The notes under the pieces: model-generated
The model's input: the letters and a program-made list of their open reading frames with translations, nothing else
What the model was told of the DNA's origin: nothing
Database searches by the model: none
Translations under genes and position numbers: made by a program
Source of the DNA: Alternaria dauci
Taxonomy: Eukaryota > Ascomycota > Dothideomycetes > Pleosporales > Pleosporaceae
DNA: 64,000 nt
NCBI RefSeq assembly: GCF_042100115.1
Contig: NC_091273.1
Coordinates: 1,674,001-1,738,000 of the forward strand
Reading direction: 5' to 3'
Shown: positions 11,779 to 21,310 of the stretch, one piece after another
Layout of the letters: each line of letters begins with the position of its first letter
Position numbering within the stretch: the stretch's first letter is position 1

Positions 11779-12855
11779 CTAGTACTATTCTAGAAAAAGT
11801 TAGTTAAGATAAATAAAGTTAGAAGATAAAGTATAAGAGTATACTATAATTACTATATAACTAACTAGCTACTCTAAGGTAGTAGTAATCCTATACTACT
11901 TAACTAGAATTAGGCTAAGAAAGTTAAAGGAGGTTATAGGAATCTAGGTAGGAACTCCTAGAGGAGTCCTAGAGTAAGTAGTAATATATTAGTAGTTAGT
12001 AAGCTCTAAGTTAAACTAGCGCTACGTATATATAAGCTTAATACTTATATAAAGTACTATAGTATTAGTCTTAAGAGTAGTAGTACCCCTTATAGTAGTA
12101 TTATACTTTACGCGTAAGTAGTATAGATAATTAATATAAGTGTTTAAGTTAGTAAGAACTTATAAAGATTAGCTAAAGTATAATATACCTAAAAGACTTT
12201 AAAGAACTTACTAAAGTATAACTACTATAGTTACTAGAACTATAGTAATTATAGTAATACTTATCTAGCTTCTTATAAATCTACTTTTACTTATAGATAG
12301 TTTAAGTGTAGTATAGGTAAGTTACGTAAGTAGTAATTATATTAGTATACTTATTACTATTACTCTAAGTAAATACTATAGTATTCTAGAGGTAAGACTT
12401 CTTAATATATTATAGATTAGGATAATAGACTATATTAGGAAGTTTATAGCTTATATAGAGGGTATAATTAAGGTATATATTAGTATTAGTATAAAGGTAT
12501 TAAGTAAGGTATTAGAAAAATTTCTATTATAATAAATAATAAATAGATAGTTACTATAGAAAATTCTACTCTTACCTTACTAAAAATTCTATAACCCTAA
12601 AGAGGAAGTAAATAAAAAGTTACCTTTACTATAATAAAGTAAAAGTATAAGGGTAACTTATCCTAAAATCCTTAGTTACCTCTATATTACTCCTAGACTT
12701 AGTAATAAGTATAATATACTCTACCCTAATACTATATCTATATAGTATAAGATAGATGTATATAAGATAGACTAAAAGACTAGATACTCTTTTCTTATTT
12801 TCTAATAAAAATTTTAAGTTTTTATTAAGGCTAGGACTATTAAGGATACTAGCCT

Positions 12856-12871
12856 AAGAGGGGAGGTTCTA
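12856..12871 (+). promoter_or_regulatory. polypurine tract of inner Gypsy element
   Basis: AAGAGGGGAGG followed by TTCTA lies immediately upstream of the right LTR. It is the expected primer site for plus-strand synthesis and confirms the plus orientation. Confidence 0.8.
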
Positions 12872-13101
12872 TAACATATAGGATATAGCTTAGCTAGAAA
12901 GGTACTAAGGTCCTAATATAATTACTTCTTTTATTATCTCTATAGAGGAGGAACTTACTCTTAACCTACGCTTTACGCGTAAGAAGACTAGTAAGAATTA
13001 TTATTATTACTTCCCCTAGTATACTATTAGAATATAGAGCTATCCCTTACTATTCTCTTATAGTATAAAGTAAATACTATTACCTATAACTACCCCTTAT
13101 A
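12872..13101 (+). repeat. 3' LTR of inner Gypsy element
   Basis: 230 bp. It differs from 6404-6633 only by about 12 transitions and no gaps. It is followed directly by the duplicated CCTTA (13102-13106). Confidence 0.85.
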
Positions 13102-13789
13102 CCTTATATACTTCTTTAAGCTACTTATAATAGAAGTTATATCTATTCCTATATTATATCTAAAGGAGTTATTTATATATTTCTACTTTCTCTAGTTTAT
13201 AAATATAGTAGTTATCTACTAAATACTTTTTTACCTAGAGACTTAGGTAGTAGTACTAATCTTAGTCTATCTTATACTTCTCCTTATCTTCTTTATAGAA
13301 CTAGTAATTAATTTTATAGTTATACTAATATATTTTCTTATATTCCTTAGTATCTTCCTCTTCTTTAGATATTTCTTAGGCCTTACCCTTAACTTCTAAG
13401 TCTTTAAAGTAAGGTTATTAGGTTACTACTTAGTACCTTATAGCTTTAGCGTCCTTACTAGTAATTATAATTTATCTTTAAATCCTATAGTTATTAGTAT
13501 AGTATATAGTATCTTTATATATCTAATACTACTAGTTAGCTAGTTATTCTAAAATAACTTTACCTTTAACTTTCTAGTCCTTAGCTTTTAGCTTATCTAT
13601 AGCTAAAACCTTATTACTTATCTTAACTTATAAGATAATTATAAAAGCTTCCTTATTAGCTAACCTTACTTCTTTATAGAGGTCTAAGTTACTTAGGTTA
13701 TTATCTAGCTCTATCTAAGCTAAGTATAGTATACCTTATCTAATTATCTTAATCTTAATAGTAACTTATTTAACCTAATCTTCCTTATA

Positions 13790-14560
13790 GTCTTAGGTAA
13801 AGTATCTTACTTTACTATATTAAAGATATACTTTATTATTATAACGCTTCTAGCGTTCTTCCTTAGAGAGACTATCTTATCTCTATCCTTAGGTCTTCTT
13901 ATCTTTAGGTTTATCTTATACCTTACTAGTTATAATAATATTACTATCCCTATTAAACCCTTTATATTACCTTATTATATTAGGTAGGTTAGGTTAGAAG
14001 TATTCTTTTTAGTTATTCTATTCCTAAAGCCTATTATCTATACGCGTAGTTAGCTTAATTAAAGTATATAGTATTCTAGGCTTATTATAGTATATAAGGC
14101 TATTCTTAATATTTTCTTTAAGGCTTACTTTAAATACTATTTAAACTACTTTATTATCTTAATATATCTATACTTATAGTTACTTAAATTCTACTATATA
14201 TACTAATACTAACGTAGTCTACCTTAGGTAAGTAATTTTCTTCTCTACTTAGTTCTAAGTATCTACTTCTCTAAAGATATATCCTATCTCTTATTTAAAC
14301 TCTATCTAACTTATAAATAAGGTATAGGTTCCTTCCTTAGTACCTATATATTCTATATCTAGTAGGTAGTTATCTATATAGGGTTATATCTAGTTAGAAG
14401 CCTTATCCTTTATATATATACTAGCTATAAGGATCTTTTCCTAGTTATTAGGTACCTTATTATACTTATAGTATAGGTTAATATTAGTAAGAAATACTTA
14501 TAGTTTTTCTTATTCTCTACTATATTTCTCTAGTAACGCTATCTTAGGTTTCTTAGTAGA
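13790..14560 (-). pseudogene. gag remnant of outer element
   Basis: Minus-strand translation shows a retrotransposon Gag: a PKIALLEKYSRE-type start, FLTNINLYYKYN, KILIASIYIKDKASN, then EVDT with VEKKITYL, FKVSLKENIKNSL and KEYFRPNP. A zinc-knuckle follows near 13795-13836, whose cysteines and histidine have become Tyr (YL-YSKVRYFT-DY, as expected from C-to-T changes). Stops are frequent. It is a dead copy. Confidence 0.7.
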
Positions 14561-14872
14561 AATAGGTTATTTATTAGGGGTAGCTATTAGCTAGCTTATA
14601 AGCTAATTAATTATATTCTATATCTTAGCTATCTACTAAGCCTAAATAAGGGCCTATTACTTAAGATTTTATAGCTCTTTATTACTAGGGTTCTCTTCTA
14701 AGTCTAAGTTAGATGTATTAAGTATCTTATTATTAACTAGTATAGCTACTAGTATTAAGGGTCCTAGACCCTAAGCCCTATTATTCTATACTACTCTTAG
14801 GGATACTATATTAAATCTTAATTAGGTAGATCTATTAGTCTAAACGTCTACTAATATCTAAGGTAGTTAAAG

Positions 14873-15328
14873 TATTATATAGGGGTTTACTATACTTCTC
14901 TAAGCTTAGTCTATACTAAGGTAAGTTAGGCTTAGGTAATAGGCTATAAGGTAGCGTATAGAATAATTAAGTAGAAAAGAGTTATTATTATAACTAAGAG
15001 AATAATAATACTAATTCTATTAATAGTAGAATAACTAGTTAATAATCTATATAAGAGATAAACTATTTAAGTTAACTATAATAAGAGTAACAATAAAAAC
15101 CTTTCTTTCCTTATATCCTATTAGTTATAATCTTCTAAGGGATAGTTATAATAGTTAATATCTTATATAGGCCTACTATCCTATCCTTAGTAGGATAGCT
15201 CCTCTTAGTAGGATATCTATTACGTAACTAGCGCCCTATACTAATTATTACCTTCTAATGTAGTTACCTAATAGTCTCTTACTATATAACCTACGTTAAG
15301 GAGAGATCCTTCTTATTACCTTATAACA
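14873..15328 (-). repeat. LTR of outer element (right copy; 5' LTR in element polarity)
   Basis: 456 bp. It begins TATTATATAGGGG (TGTTACACGGGG in the other copy; C-to-T and G-to-A changes) and ends TATAACA. A run of A follows immediately and belongs to the fold-back element. Confidence 0.85.
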
Positions 15329-15539
15329 AAAAAAACTTTATATTATAAAGTTATAGATCTAGCTTATATCTCTAGATTTATAATATGAAGTTTTTTTTAT
15401 ATCCTCTTTTATTAAGAAGTTACTCCTATATAAAGAGTAAATTAATTCTAATTTAATTCTAAATTAATTCGCAATTAATTCACCCTAGCACCTTAGCATG
15501 CCATCTCTGGGCGCGACCTTGGTCAGATGACGTGTATGC
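15329..15539. repeat. right arm and central hairpin of fold-back element
   Basis: Positions 15400-15539 are the inverted counterpart of the left arm. Positions 15329-15399 form their own imperfect palindrome: A-tract, ACTT, ATATTATAAA, a turn near 15364, then the complement ending in a T-tract. This is the centre of the original fold-back element. The first five A residues (15329-15333) match the AAAAA before the left LTR. Confidence 0.75.
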
Positions 15540-15550
15540 ACGCGTCGCGC
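15540..15550. repeat. candidate target-site duplication of the fold-back element (right copy)
   Basis: Exact direct copy of the 11-mer at 4235-4245, immediately outside the right inverted arm. Confidence 0.55.
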
Positions 15551-16158
15551 ATGTCTCGCGCTAATGACGTCATCGACCTGTGCGCAAACCCTCCAGTTCT
15601 GCAACTTTCAAATCTCCCCATCTATCAATATAATCGACAGAACCAAAATGCTCTAACAGTCTCAGTAGCAGATCGGAACTGACATCAGAGACATGGGCAA
15701 CCACCACACAGCGAATGGCGTAACAAGCACCTCTGCGCTTGCCGTGTCGATTACTGATATGTCATCTGGAAGTCGTTCCGACAGGCTTACAGATGCGGGA
15801 ACCATATCTTGTCATATGCAACTATTATGTACTCCAGAAGCCTCCCCACCATATCAACCTGGTTTACCGGATTGTCTGTATACATATCACAGACGTCTAT
15901 CGGTAGTATCCCACGCTTTAAAGGCAGAAGACATCAAATAAGCCGAACGAAATCACAAAGCTGTCAACTCTATCGAACGAGGATATCACAGGCAGGGCAC
16001 AATTGAACAATTCACAGGCTCGCTCAAGGTAACAAATGATGTGCATCATTGAATTGTATATTTACAACAGAATCGAACAGCAACTCTAACCATCTTCTGG
16101 TCCAACACAGGAAGTTTTGTCTATCGTACTTGTCTTACAGATTGCATGTCTAGGATAT
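15551..16158. other. spacer between transposon island and LPMO-like gene
   Basis: About 600 bp of normal base composition. A palindromic TGACGTCA (CRE/bZIP-like) site lies near 15574. An 82-codon frame at 15693-15941 has no recognisable features and I do not accept it as a gene. The 3' end of the LPMO-like gene faces this spacer. Confidence 0.4.
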
Positions 16159-17049
16159 CTAGACGCGGAAAGCACGGGGGTGGGCGCGCTGAGCGGCGAC
16201 CATGCGGCGGACCTTGTCGGCGACACCAGTGCCAGCGTTGGCGCGGAGCCAGGTGATGAAGGTATCAATGGTGAAAGACTCAGGGAGACTGGAGTCGGAG
16301 CCAGAGTCAGAGCCACCGGTGGCGACAGGGGTAGCGACCTCCTCAGCGGCAGTAGGGGTGGGGGTGGCCTCAGGGACAGTGCTGGAGGGGGCAGCAGAGC
16401 TGGCAGCCGGAGCGGAAGAAGCGACAGGGGAAGCAGAAGCTGAGGGAGCAGCGGGAGTTGATGTGTTGCCGGAGCCGGAACCACCACCCATGGTGAAGTC
16501 AATGCAGGACTCGTAGGTCTGGTCGATGGAGGGAGCGTCCCAGAACCACTGGATGACACAGTCACCCTTGTTGGCGCACTCGGCGCTGACATCGGGCATG
16601 GTGATGTCGAAAGAGGTCCAGTCAGGGTGCTGGGAGATGGGAGAGGAGGTAAGAGCATACTCGTCCCAGCTGATGAGGGGCTCGCCGATGACCTTATCGG
16701 TGGCGACGTTGACAATGGAAACGTTGGCAACACCGTCGTGGGGCGCACGGATTTCGACCTTCATGGGGATGACCTGGCCAGCGGTGTACTCGAAGATCTC
16801 ACCAGCGTCGGAGAAGGGAACACCCTTACACTGCCACATGCGGCAGTCGGGGTGGTCGCCCTGGAGGTTCTGGAGCGCACCCTGGACGTTTCCGTACTTG
16901 TCCGAGGACTGGGTGTTGTAGACTTGGTCACCACAGGCAGCCTTGAGGCCATCACCGGGTTGACGGGGAGTAGGCTCGCTGATGAAGCCGTGGGCGGCGA
17001 CGGAAGAGGCAAAGCCGGCAATGGCGGCAGCGACAGTGAAGGACTTCAT
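16159..17049 (-). CDS. secreted LPMO-like (chitin-binding type) protein, 296 aa
   Basis: A single exon. Residues 1-19 are a signal peptide ending AA before HGF, so cleavage exposes His20 at the mature N-terminus, the hallmark of the copper histidine brace of lytic polysaccharide monooxygenases. His104 in RAPHDG is a plausible second ligand. Six cysteines (39, 69, 74, 158, 164, 182) suggest three disulfides. The motif QWFWDAPSIDQTYESCIDF closes the domain near 185. A Ser/Ala/Pro/Thr-rich linker (about 190-250) leads to a short basic C-terminal tail with FITWLRANAG. The family is widespread in plant-associated ascomycetes. The substrate and the exact CAZy family are not certain, and activity is inferred. 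A TATA-like element sits about 200 bp upstream. It is the first gene beside the RIP island, and its own sequence shows no RIP. Confidence 0.8.
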   Translation of the reverse strand: MKSFTVAAAIAGFASSVAAHGFISEPTPRQPGDGLKAACGDQVYNTQSSDKYGNVQGALQNLQGDHPDCRMWQCKGVPFSDAGEIFEYTAGQVIPMKVEIRAPHDGVANVSIVNVATDKVIGEPLISWDEYALTSSPISQHPDWTSFDITMPDVSAECANKGDCVIQWFWDAPSIDQTYESCIDFTMGGGSGSGNTSTPAAPSASASPVASSAPAASSAAPSSTVPEATPTPTAAEEVATPVATGGSDSGSDSSLPESFTIDTFITWLRANAGTGVADKVRRMVAAQRAHPRAFRV

Positions 17050-18865
17050 TGTGATGGTTGTTGGATTGTTTGCGAAGAGTGGGAGTTGCTGTAAAGATTG
17101 ACTGAAGCCTGGCTTCTAAGAACGAGTGTAATGAATGAGTGTGTGTTGAAAGAATGAATGTGAGGTCTCAGACCTAAGATGCACAAAGAAGCTGTAGTTG
17201 GAAGTGAAGAAACTGATGTTTGATGGGAAGGAAAACCGAGAGTACCAAGAGAGCTATATACAATACGGCGACACGGCACTATTCCTCTTCACAACTCAAT
17301 CTGTGGGCCGTGTCATTAAACATGCGAAACAAGTCCCCGATGGATTGCAGCCTCGAACGGCGCTTGACTGTGCCCCCGATTCAGAACGACTCCGATGCCC
17401 TGCCTGTTCCTGACATGCCAGACGTGGCGTGGGTCTTGCTGCCATATTTGAATCGTTACTCCACCAGTCACAGGGGGGCTGATCGAAACTAAGATGGCAG
17501 GGCGCTGTTCGATACTGCAGGCCAAGCAAACATGTTTCCGCGACAGCGGCCACCATGCCTGTTGACAGGACGCCATCCGGTTCTCGTAGCTGTCTAGCTC
17601 TAGACAGCAGAATAGACGAGCCGGCTGACGGGGTTGAAGCGCCCTTGATCCCAGGTTGAAACGGTCGCGAACGTACGGTGGGTTTCAGGTATCCCGAGGC
17701 TTAATGCAAGGAGCGGAAACGAGATTGTGGCGCGTCCCCACCAACCCGGTTGGCTGCATTGCACGAGCTCTAACTGCGTCATACACAGCAGTACCGCGCG
17801 CTACCTTTTTCACGATGCACCAAATGCCATCTGAGGCGTTGGAGATGTTCTCTGTGCAGTTGATGGGACAGCGCAAGGTGTAGTGAGGTGGACGGGAGGG
17901 AGACACCCATCAGCTCTAGTCTATCGGAGATTGGTGGAGCCGCTCAATCTCGCATCTGACGATGCTGAGTCAACGCAATCCTTCACCAACACCACGCTTT
18001 CATCTCCGAGGTCGCTTCGTCACACTGTTGTACAGAATCGCTGAACGCATCTTCAGCCGATGCGACGGATGTGGAGAGGGGTTACAGGACACGCAACTCG
18101 GTCCCCGGGAGGGCTCGACGGCTGCGACGCCATCCACCAGGCTGCTGCCGCTTCCGTGTCACCCGACCGGATGCTGCCTCTCTGCATCCAGACGACAGTT
18201 CTTTCTGCCATGTTCTCGTTGTAAGTGTGCAGGCGTCTGTCTGCGGGTAGTCTCTCGAGAGGTGCGGGGGAAACTAATGCTAAGAAAGCTTAACTGAAGC
18301 CTATAATAGACTCAAATGAGTATACCATCAACTCCCATCGGAGAGCGAGCCGCGTAGCGATCGATCATGCCGCCCATATAGCTATAGCTATAGCTTTCGT
18401 CTCTAGCACTGGTACGTCATGACAGCAACCTAGAATCTTAGTCGAAGGCATAGATGCTCTTCACAGAGTGTTGTTCAAGGAATTAGTTGGGGAATACAGT
18501 GACGACCAAGGGAGTAGTCCTACGTATGTAAAACGCGTGTATATGCCGGTCTTGGTATTCATGATCAGCACGTAGATCCCGTCAAACTCTCAAGTCTATG
18601 ATCCAACATTATTGATAGTACAACGCTAATGGCCGGAGAACGGGAATGTCGCGTTATCGTGGTCTCGATTGAATGCGGAGTCGACAGAGACACATATCGA
18701 AGACGGAATCAACCCGTCAACTGACACACGAGACATGCTAGCCGCGGCTATACCACATCTATCTCCAACTTTTGGGGATTGGTTAAATATTGAGCAAGAG
18801 CTGTCGCCATACGATGCGCGCTTTCTCATCCCTTACGGCCCTAAACGTCAGCAGTGCGCTCTACA
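17050..18865. other. 1.8-kb spacer
   Basis: It contains the LPMO-like promoter on its left and the promoter of the transporter gene on its right. A run of TATAGC repeats (TATAGCTATAGCTATAGC) lies near 18377-18394. Short open frames occur, the longest 111 codons at 17962-18297, but none has recognisable features or splice context. Confidence 0.4.
17255..17262 (-). promoter_or_regulatory. TATA-like element upstream of LPMO-like gene
   Basis: On the minus strand GTATATAG lies about 205 bp upstream of the ATG at 17049. Pyrimidine- and CA-rich leader sequence follows. It is a plausible core promoter but rests on the motif alone. Confidence 0.35.
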
Positions 18866-19841
18866 ATGGCCAGTCACGACTACCCTTCTACTATTACGGA
18901 CCGCCATCAAGATGCGCATTATGACTCTGAAGAAAAGTTGCGATATGAGCTTGCCAAGGCGGTCACGCTCACTCCAGAGCTCTATGAGCGCTTGTTCCTA
19001 AATCCAAAGCCGCAAGTAAAGGTGAATCTTCGTTCACAGTGTGGAAACCCAACGCCAGTGGGCGTATTGGGCTTCACGATTGCCGTTACGCCGCTTGCGT
19101 GTGCCTTCAGTACGTCTGCTACCATCTACCGGTAAACACCTCGGCGTTTCGCTTCCGTGGGGCTGACCATACTCGTAGTGGGCTGGCAAGGCTCGGGCGG
19201 TCTCAGCGTCGCGACTGGGACAGTGAATATATTCTTCGGCGGCATGCTCCTTATCCTCGCAGGTATTGGAGAGTTCCTGCTTGGCAACACATACCCTATG
19301 ATGGTATTCCTCGGATATGGTGCACATTTCATTGCTTACGCAACAACGTTCGTTCCTGCGTTCAACTCGGTTGGCTTCTTCAACCCAGATGGGAGTGGCG
19401 CTGGCAGTCCTGGCACATCGAACCAGACACCGGTGTTTCTGGCCAGTTATGGTACGTGAGCTCAACTCGACAAAGCCGTGTTTGAAGCTGATTAGACACC
19501 CGACAGCCTTCTACCTCATCGTCATGTGTATTCTATCCTTTATCTTTCTCATAGGCTCATTACGAGTCAACATCGTATTCGTTTTGATTTTTGCGTTCGC
19601 CACAACCGGGTTTGGTCTCGGCGCTGGAGCCTTCTTCAACCTTTCTAATGGGAATGTCGTGGTTGGGACGAGGCTGGCTACGGGCACGGGTGCTTGTTTC
19701 TTCGCAACTGGCGTGCTAGGCTTCTATTTCTTGCTGGCTATGATGATTGCGATCATGGAGTTGCCGGTGCCGGACCTTCCTGTATGCGACTTGAGCATGG
19801 TGATCAAGGCGAGGCCACGAGGTGTAATCAAAGAGAATTAA
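18866..19841 (+). CDS. GPR1/FUN34/YaaH family membrane transporter, 283 aa
   Basis: Exons 18866-19109, 19179-19451 and 19507-19841 (introns of 69 and 55 bp with GTACGT donors and CTGAC/CTGAT-type branch sites). The conserved NPTPVGVLGF motif is at residues 61-70. About six hydrophobic helices follow (GGMLLILAGIGEFLLG, MMVFLGYGAHFIAYATTF, FYLIVMCILSFIFLIGS, FVLIFAFATTGFGLGAGAF, GFYFLLAMMIAIMEL). The family includes yeast Ady2 and Aspergillus AcpA, plasma-membrane acetate/ammonium-linked transporters, so a role in acetate or ammonium movement is likely but the substrate is inferred. The start was chosen at ATG 18866. Length is typical of the family. Confidence 0.85.
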
Positions 19842-20124
19842 AGGGTGTGAGAAGCGCGCCACAATGCGCCAGGCTATTGTTGAAGGCACTAGAACTGGCA
19901 AGCAATCCTTTGTAAAACAATTTCAAAAGTCATCATGTTCCATGGTCATGGCTGCTGTTCATGCCTGCAGTGTGCTAAGCGCCCCAGCGCATCGCTTCGG
20001 TCGGGCACGCGCAGGTGCCCAGTGCGCCCCGAGGTTTTTTCGCCCGCTCCACTTCTGTGTACACCTCCAATCTTGTCCTGCAGCATCACGACACATGCGA
20101 CCAGTGGCGATATCGCGCCCGTGA

Positions 20125-21310
20125 CTACGTCTCACTGATGCGCCACACAAGGCGTTCCATACTCGCTTCTTTACGCCTCAGCATGTCCATTGCCTTTTCT
20201 GCCCTCTCTAGTAGTGTCGCGCCCTCTACCATTCTTTGCTTCTGTGGTGTCACGGCACCGCTCTCCAACATAGCGGGCATGATGTCGGGCTGGAGATGTT
20301 TCTTGAAGTACTCATTCTGCGTGCTATCAGCAGTGCGCTCTTGGGACAATGCACCAGCTATGCTTACGTTTAGGTAGAAGTGTGTTCGCACGCCTCTTAC
20401 ATCGACACCATCGCTCCACTCTGCCACTTTGCTCACGTCCATCTCATACTCTGGATCCTGCGTCTCGGTTGAATCGCGTATTATGACTGGTAGCAGTATC
20501 GCAACCTTCGATCCAGGTTTCGCGATCTTGGCGATCGGTGCGATGCTACCGCTCTGGCTGCCGATGCAGTCAAAAACCAAAGGAATACCCTCGTCACCGC
20601 CAGCCTCCAAGATGGATACAACAACATCCGCACTATTATAATCGAAGACTAGGTTTGCACCGAGGCTGCGTAATTTCTCGTGGTTCTTTCGAGACGCCGT
20701 TGCCAGGATGTTCCTATAGCCGTAATAACGCAGAATCTGGATGGCGAATTGGCCGACGGACGAAGAACCACCCCAGATCAATATCGGAGCACCAACATGA
20801 ACTGGCACATAAGACTCAATCTTGGGCCAGGGCATTTCGAGGGCCAGATCGGTCGTGAGGGAGTGGAATACTGTCACGAAGTTGTTGGGTAGCGTTACAG
20901 CTTCGGCAAGCGTGAAGCCGTCTGGTAACTACAATATATCAGCATGCCCCTGATCAACTGGGATATCCAACGCCGTCTACCTTCGCCAAGAGCCATTCAT
21001 CCGTTGTGCAGAATTCTTGATGAGCCTTTTCCATCTGGGTCCTCCAGGTAAAGCCGAAGACTTTATCAGCAACTTTCAATCGCTTCGCATCTGGCCCTAC
21101 TTCGACTACAGTGCCAGCTATACTGTCACCAAGGACTTGGGGATGCTTGACGAGCAAAGCACCGTCGTTCTGGTGAAGGTCCAAGGGCGTGGAAGCTGTC
21201 CACTCGACACGGACACGGACTTGCTGCTCTACAGGGGCAGCAGTAGGAACTTGGACTATGCCAAGACGGGCTTTTTTGGCCATGGTCGCGACTGCGGAGT
21301 GTGTAGACAT
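20125..21310 (-). CDS. zinc-type alcohol dehydrogenase-like (MDR) oxidoreductase, 377 aa
   Basis: Exons 21310-20981 and 20928-20125, split by a 52-bp intron (GTAGAC...TTGTAG) that restores LLAK-LPDGFTLAEAVTLP. The N-terminal GroES-like half has HPQVLGDSIAGTVVEVG and DKVFGF. The Rossmann half has the nucleotide-binding GGSSSVG at about 163-169. Structural zinc cysteines are absent, which places it among quinone- or enoyl-reductase-like members (ToxD/CipB-type annotations in fungi), using NAD(P)H on a small unknown substrate. It is often found near secondary-metabolite genes, but no synthase lies here. It is divergent from the small gene at 22054 and has its own 5' region. Confidence 0.85.

Larger units (their letters stand above)
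6404..13101 (+). mobile_element. inner Ty3/Gypsy chromovirus, near full length, RIP-inactivated
   Basis: A 6.7-kb element with two 230-bp LTRs (6404-6633, 12872-13101), CCTTA duplications on both sides and a clear polypurine tract before the right LTR. Plus-strand conceptual translation gives the order gag, zinc knuckle, reverse transcriptase, RNase H, integrase, chromodomain, which is that of Ty3/Gypsy chromoviruses. All reading frames are full of stops and almost every TG/CA is gone. The two LTRs differ at about 12 sites, all transitions, which fits near-identical LTRs at the time RIP acted. It sits inside the outer element in the opposite orientation. Confidence 0.88.
4437..15328 (-). mobile_element. 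outer Gypsy-type LTR retrotransposon, RIP-mutated and internally deleted
   Basis: Two direct repeats (4437-4924 and 14873-15328) bound the element. The left LTR begins TGTTACAC and the right one ends TATAACA, so TG...CA ends are still visible in one copy each; the other ends read TA, as RIP would produce. AAAAA flanks both sides. Orientation is minus: a purine tract lies next to the left LTR on the minus strand, gag remnants lie at 14560-13790, and integrase tail plus chromodomain lie at 6200-5653. Without the inner insertion only about 3.2 kb of internal sequence remains. I find no reverse transcriptase, RNase H or integrase core in it, so the pol centre is deleted or the copy was non-autonomous. 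Confidence 0.85.
4246..15539. mobile_element. fold-back (MITE-like) DNA element split by LTR retrotransposons
   Basis: The two edges of the AT-rich island are inverted copies of each other. The GC-rich outer parts (left 4258-4290, right 15496-15528) share the core CTGACCAAGGTCGCGCCCAG, and the AT-rich inner parts (around 4370-4427 and 15409-15468) pair again. If the inserted retrotransposon and its 5-bp duplication are removed, about 397 bp remain that fold back on themselves almost from end to end, with no coding capacity. That is the form of a MITE or fold-back element mobilised in trans. Possible 11-bp duplications flank it. Superfamily assignment (Mutator-like) is inference from arm length and duplication size. 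Confidence 0.75.

Noticed and set aside
4310..15480. Possibility that the AT-rich block is mitochondrial DNA or a centromere
   Set aside because: LTRs, target duplications, polypurine tracts and Gypsy protein remnants explain it. No mitochondrial genes are present, and it is bounded by an inverted element in ordinary nuclear DNA.
15693..15941. 82-codon frame between the island and the LPMO-like gene
   Set aside because: No supporting feature; overlapping frames of similar length exist on the same strand.
17962..18297. 111-codon frame in the spacer
   Set aside because: No motif, signal peptide or conserved composition; likely chance in GC-rich spacer.
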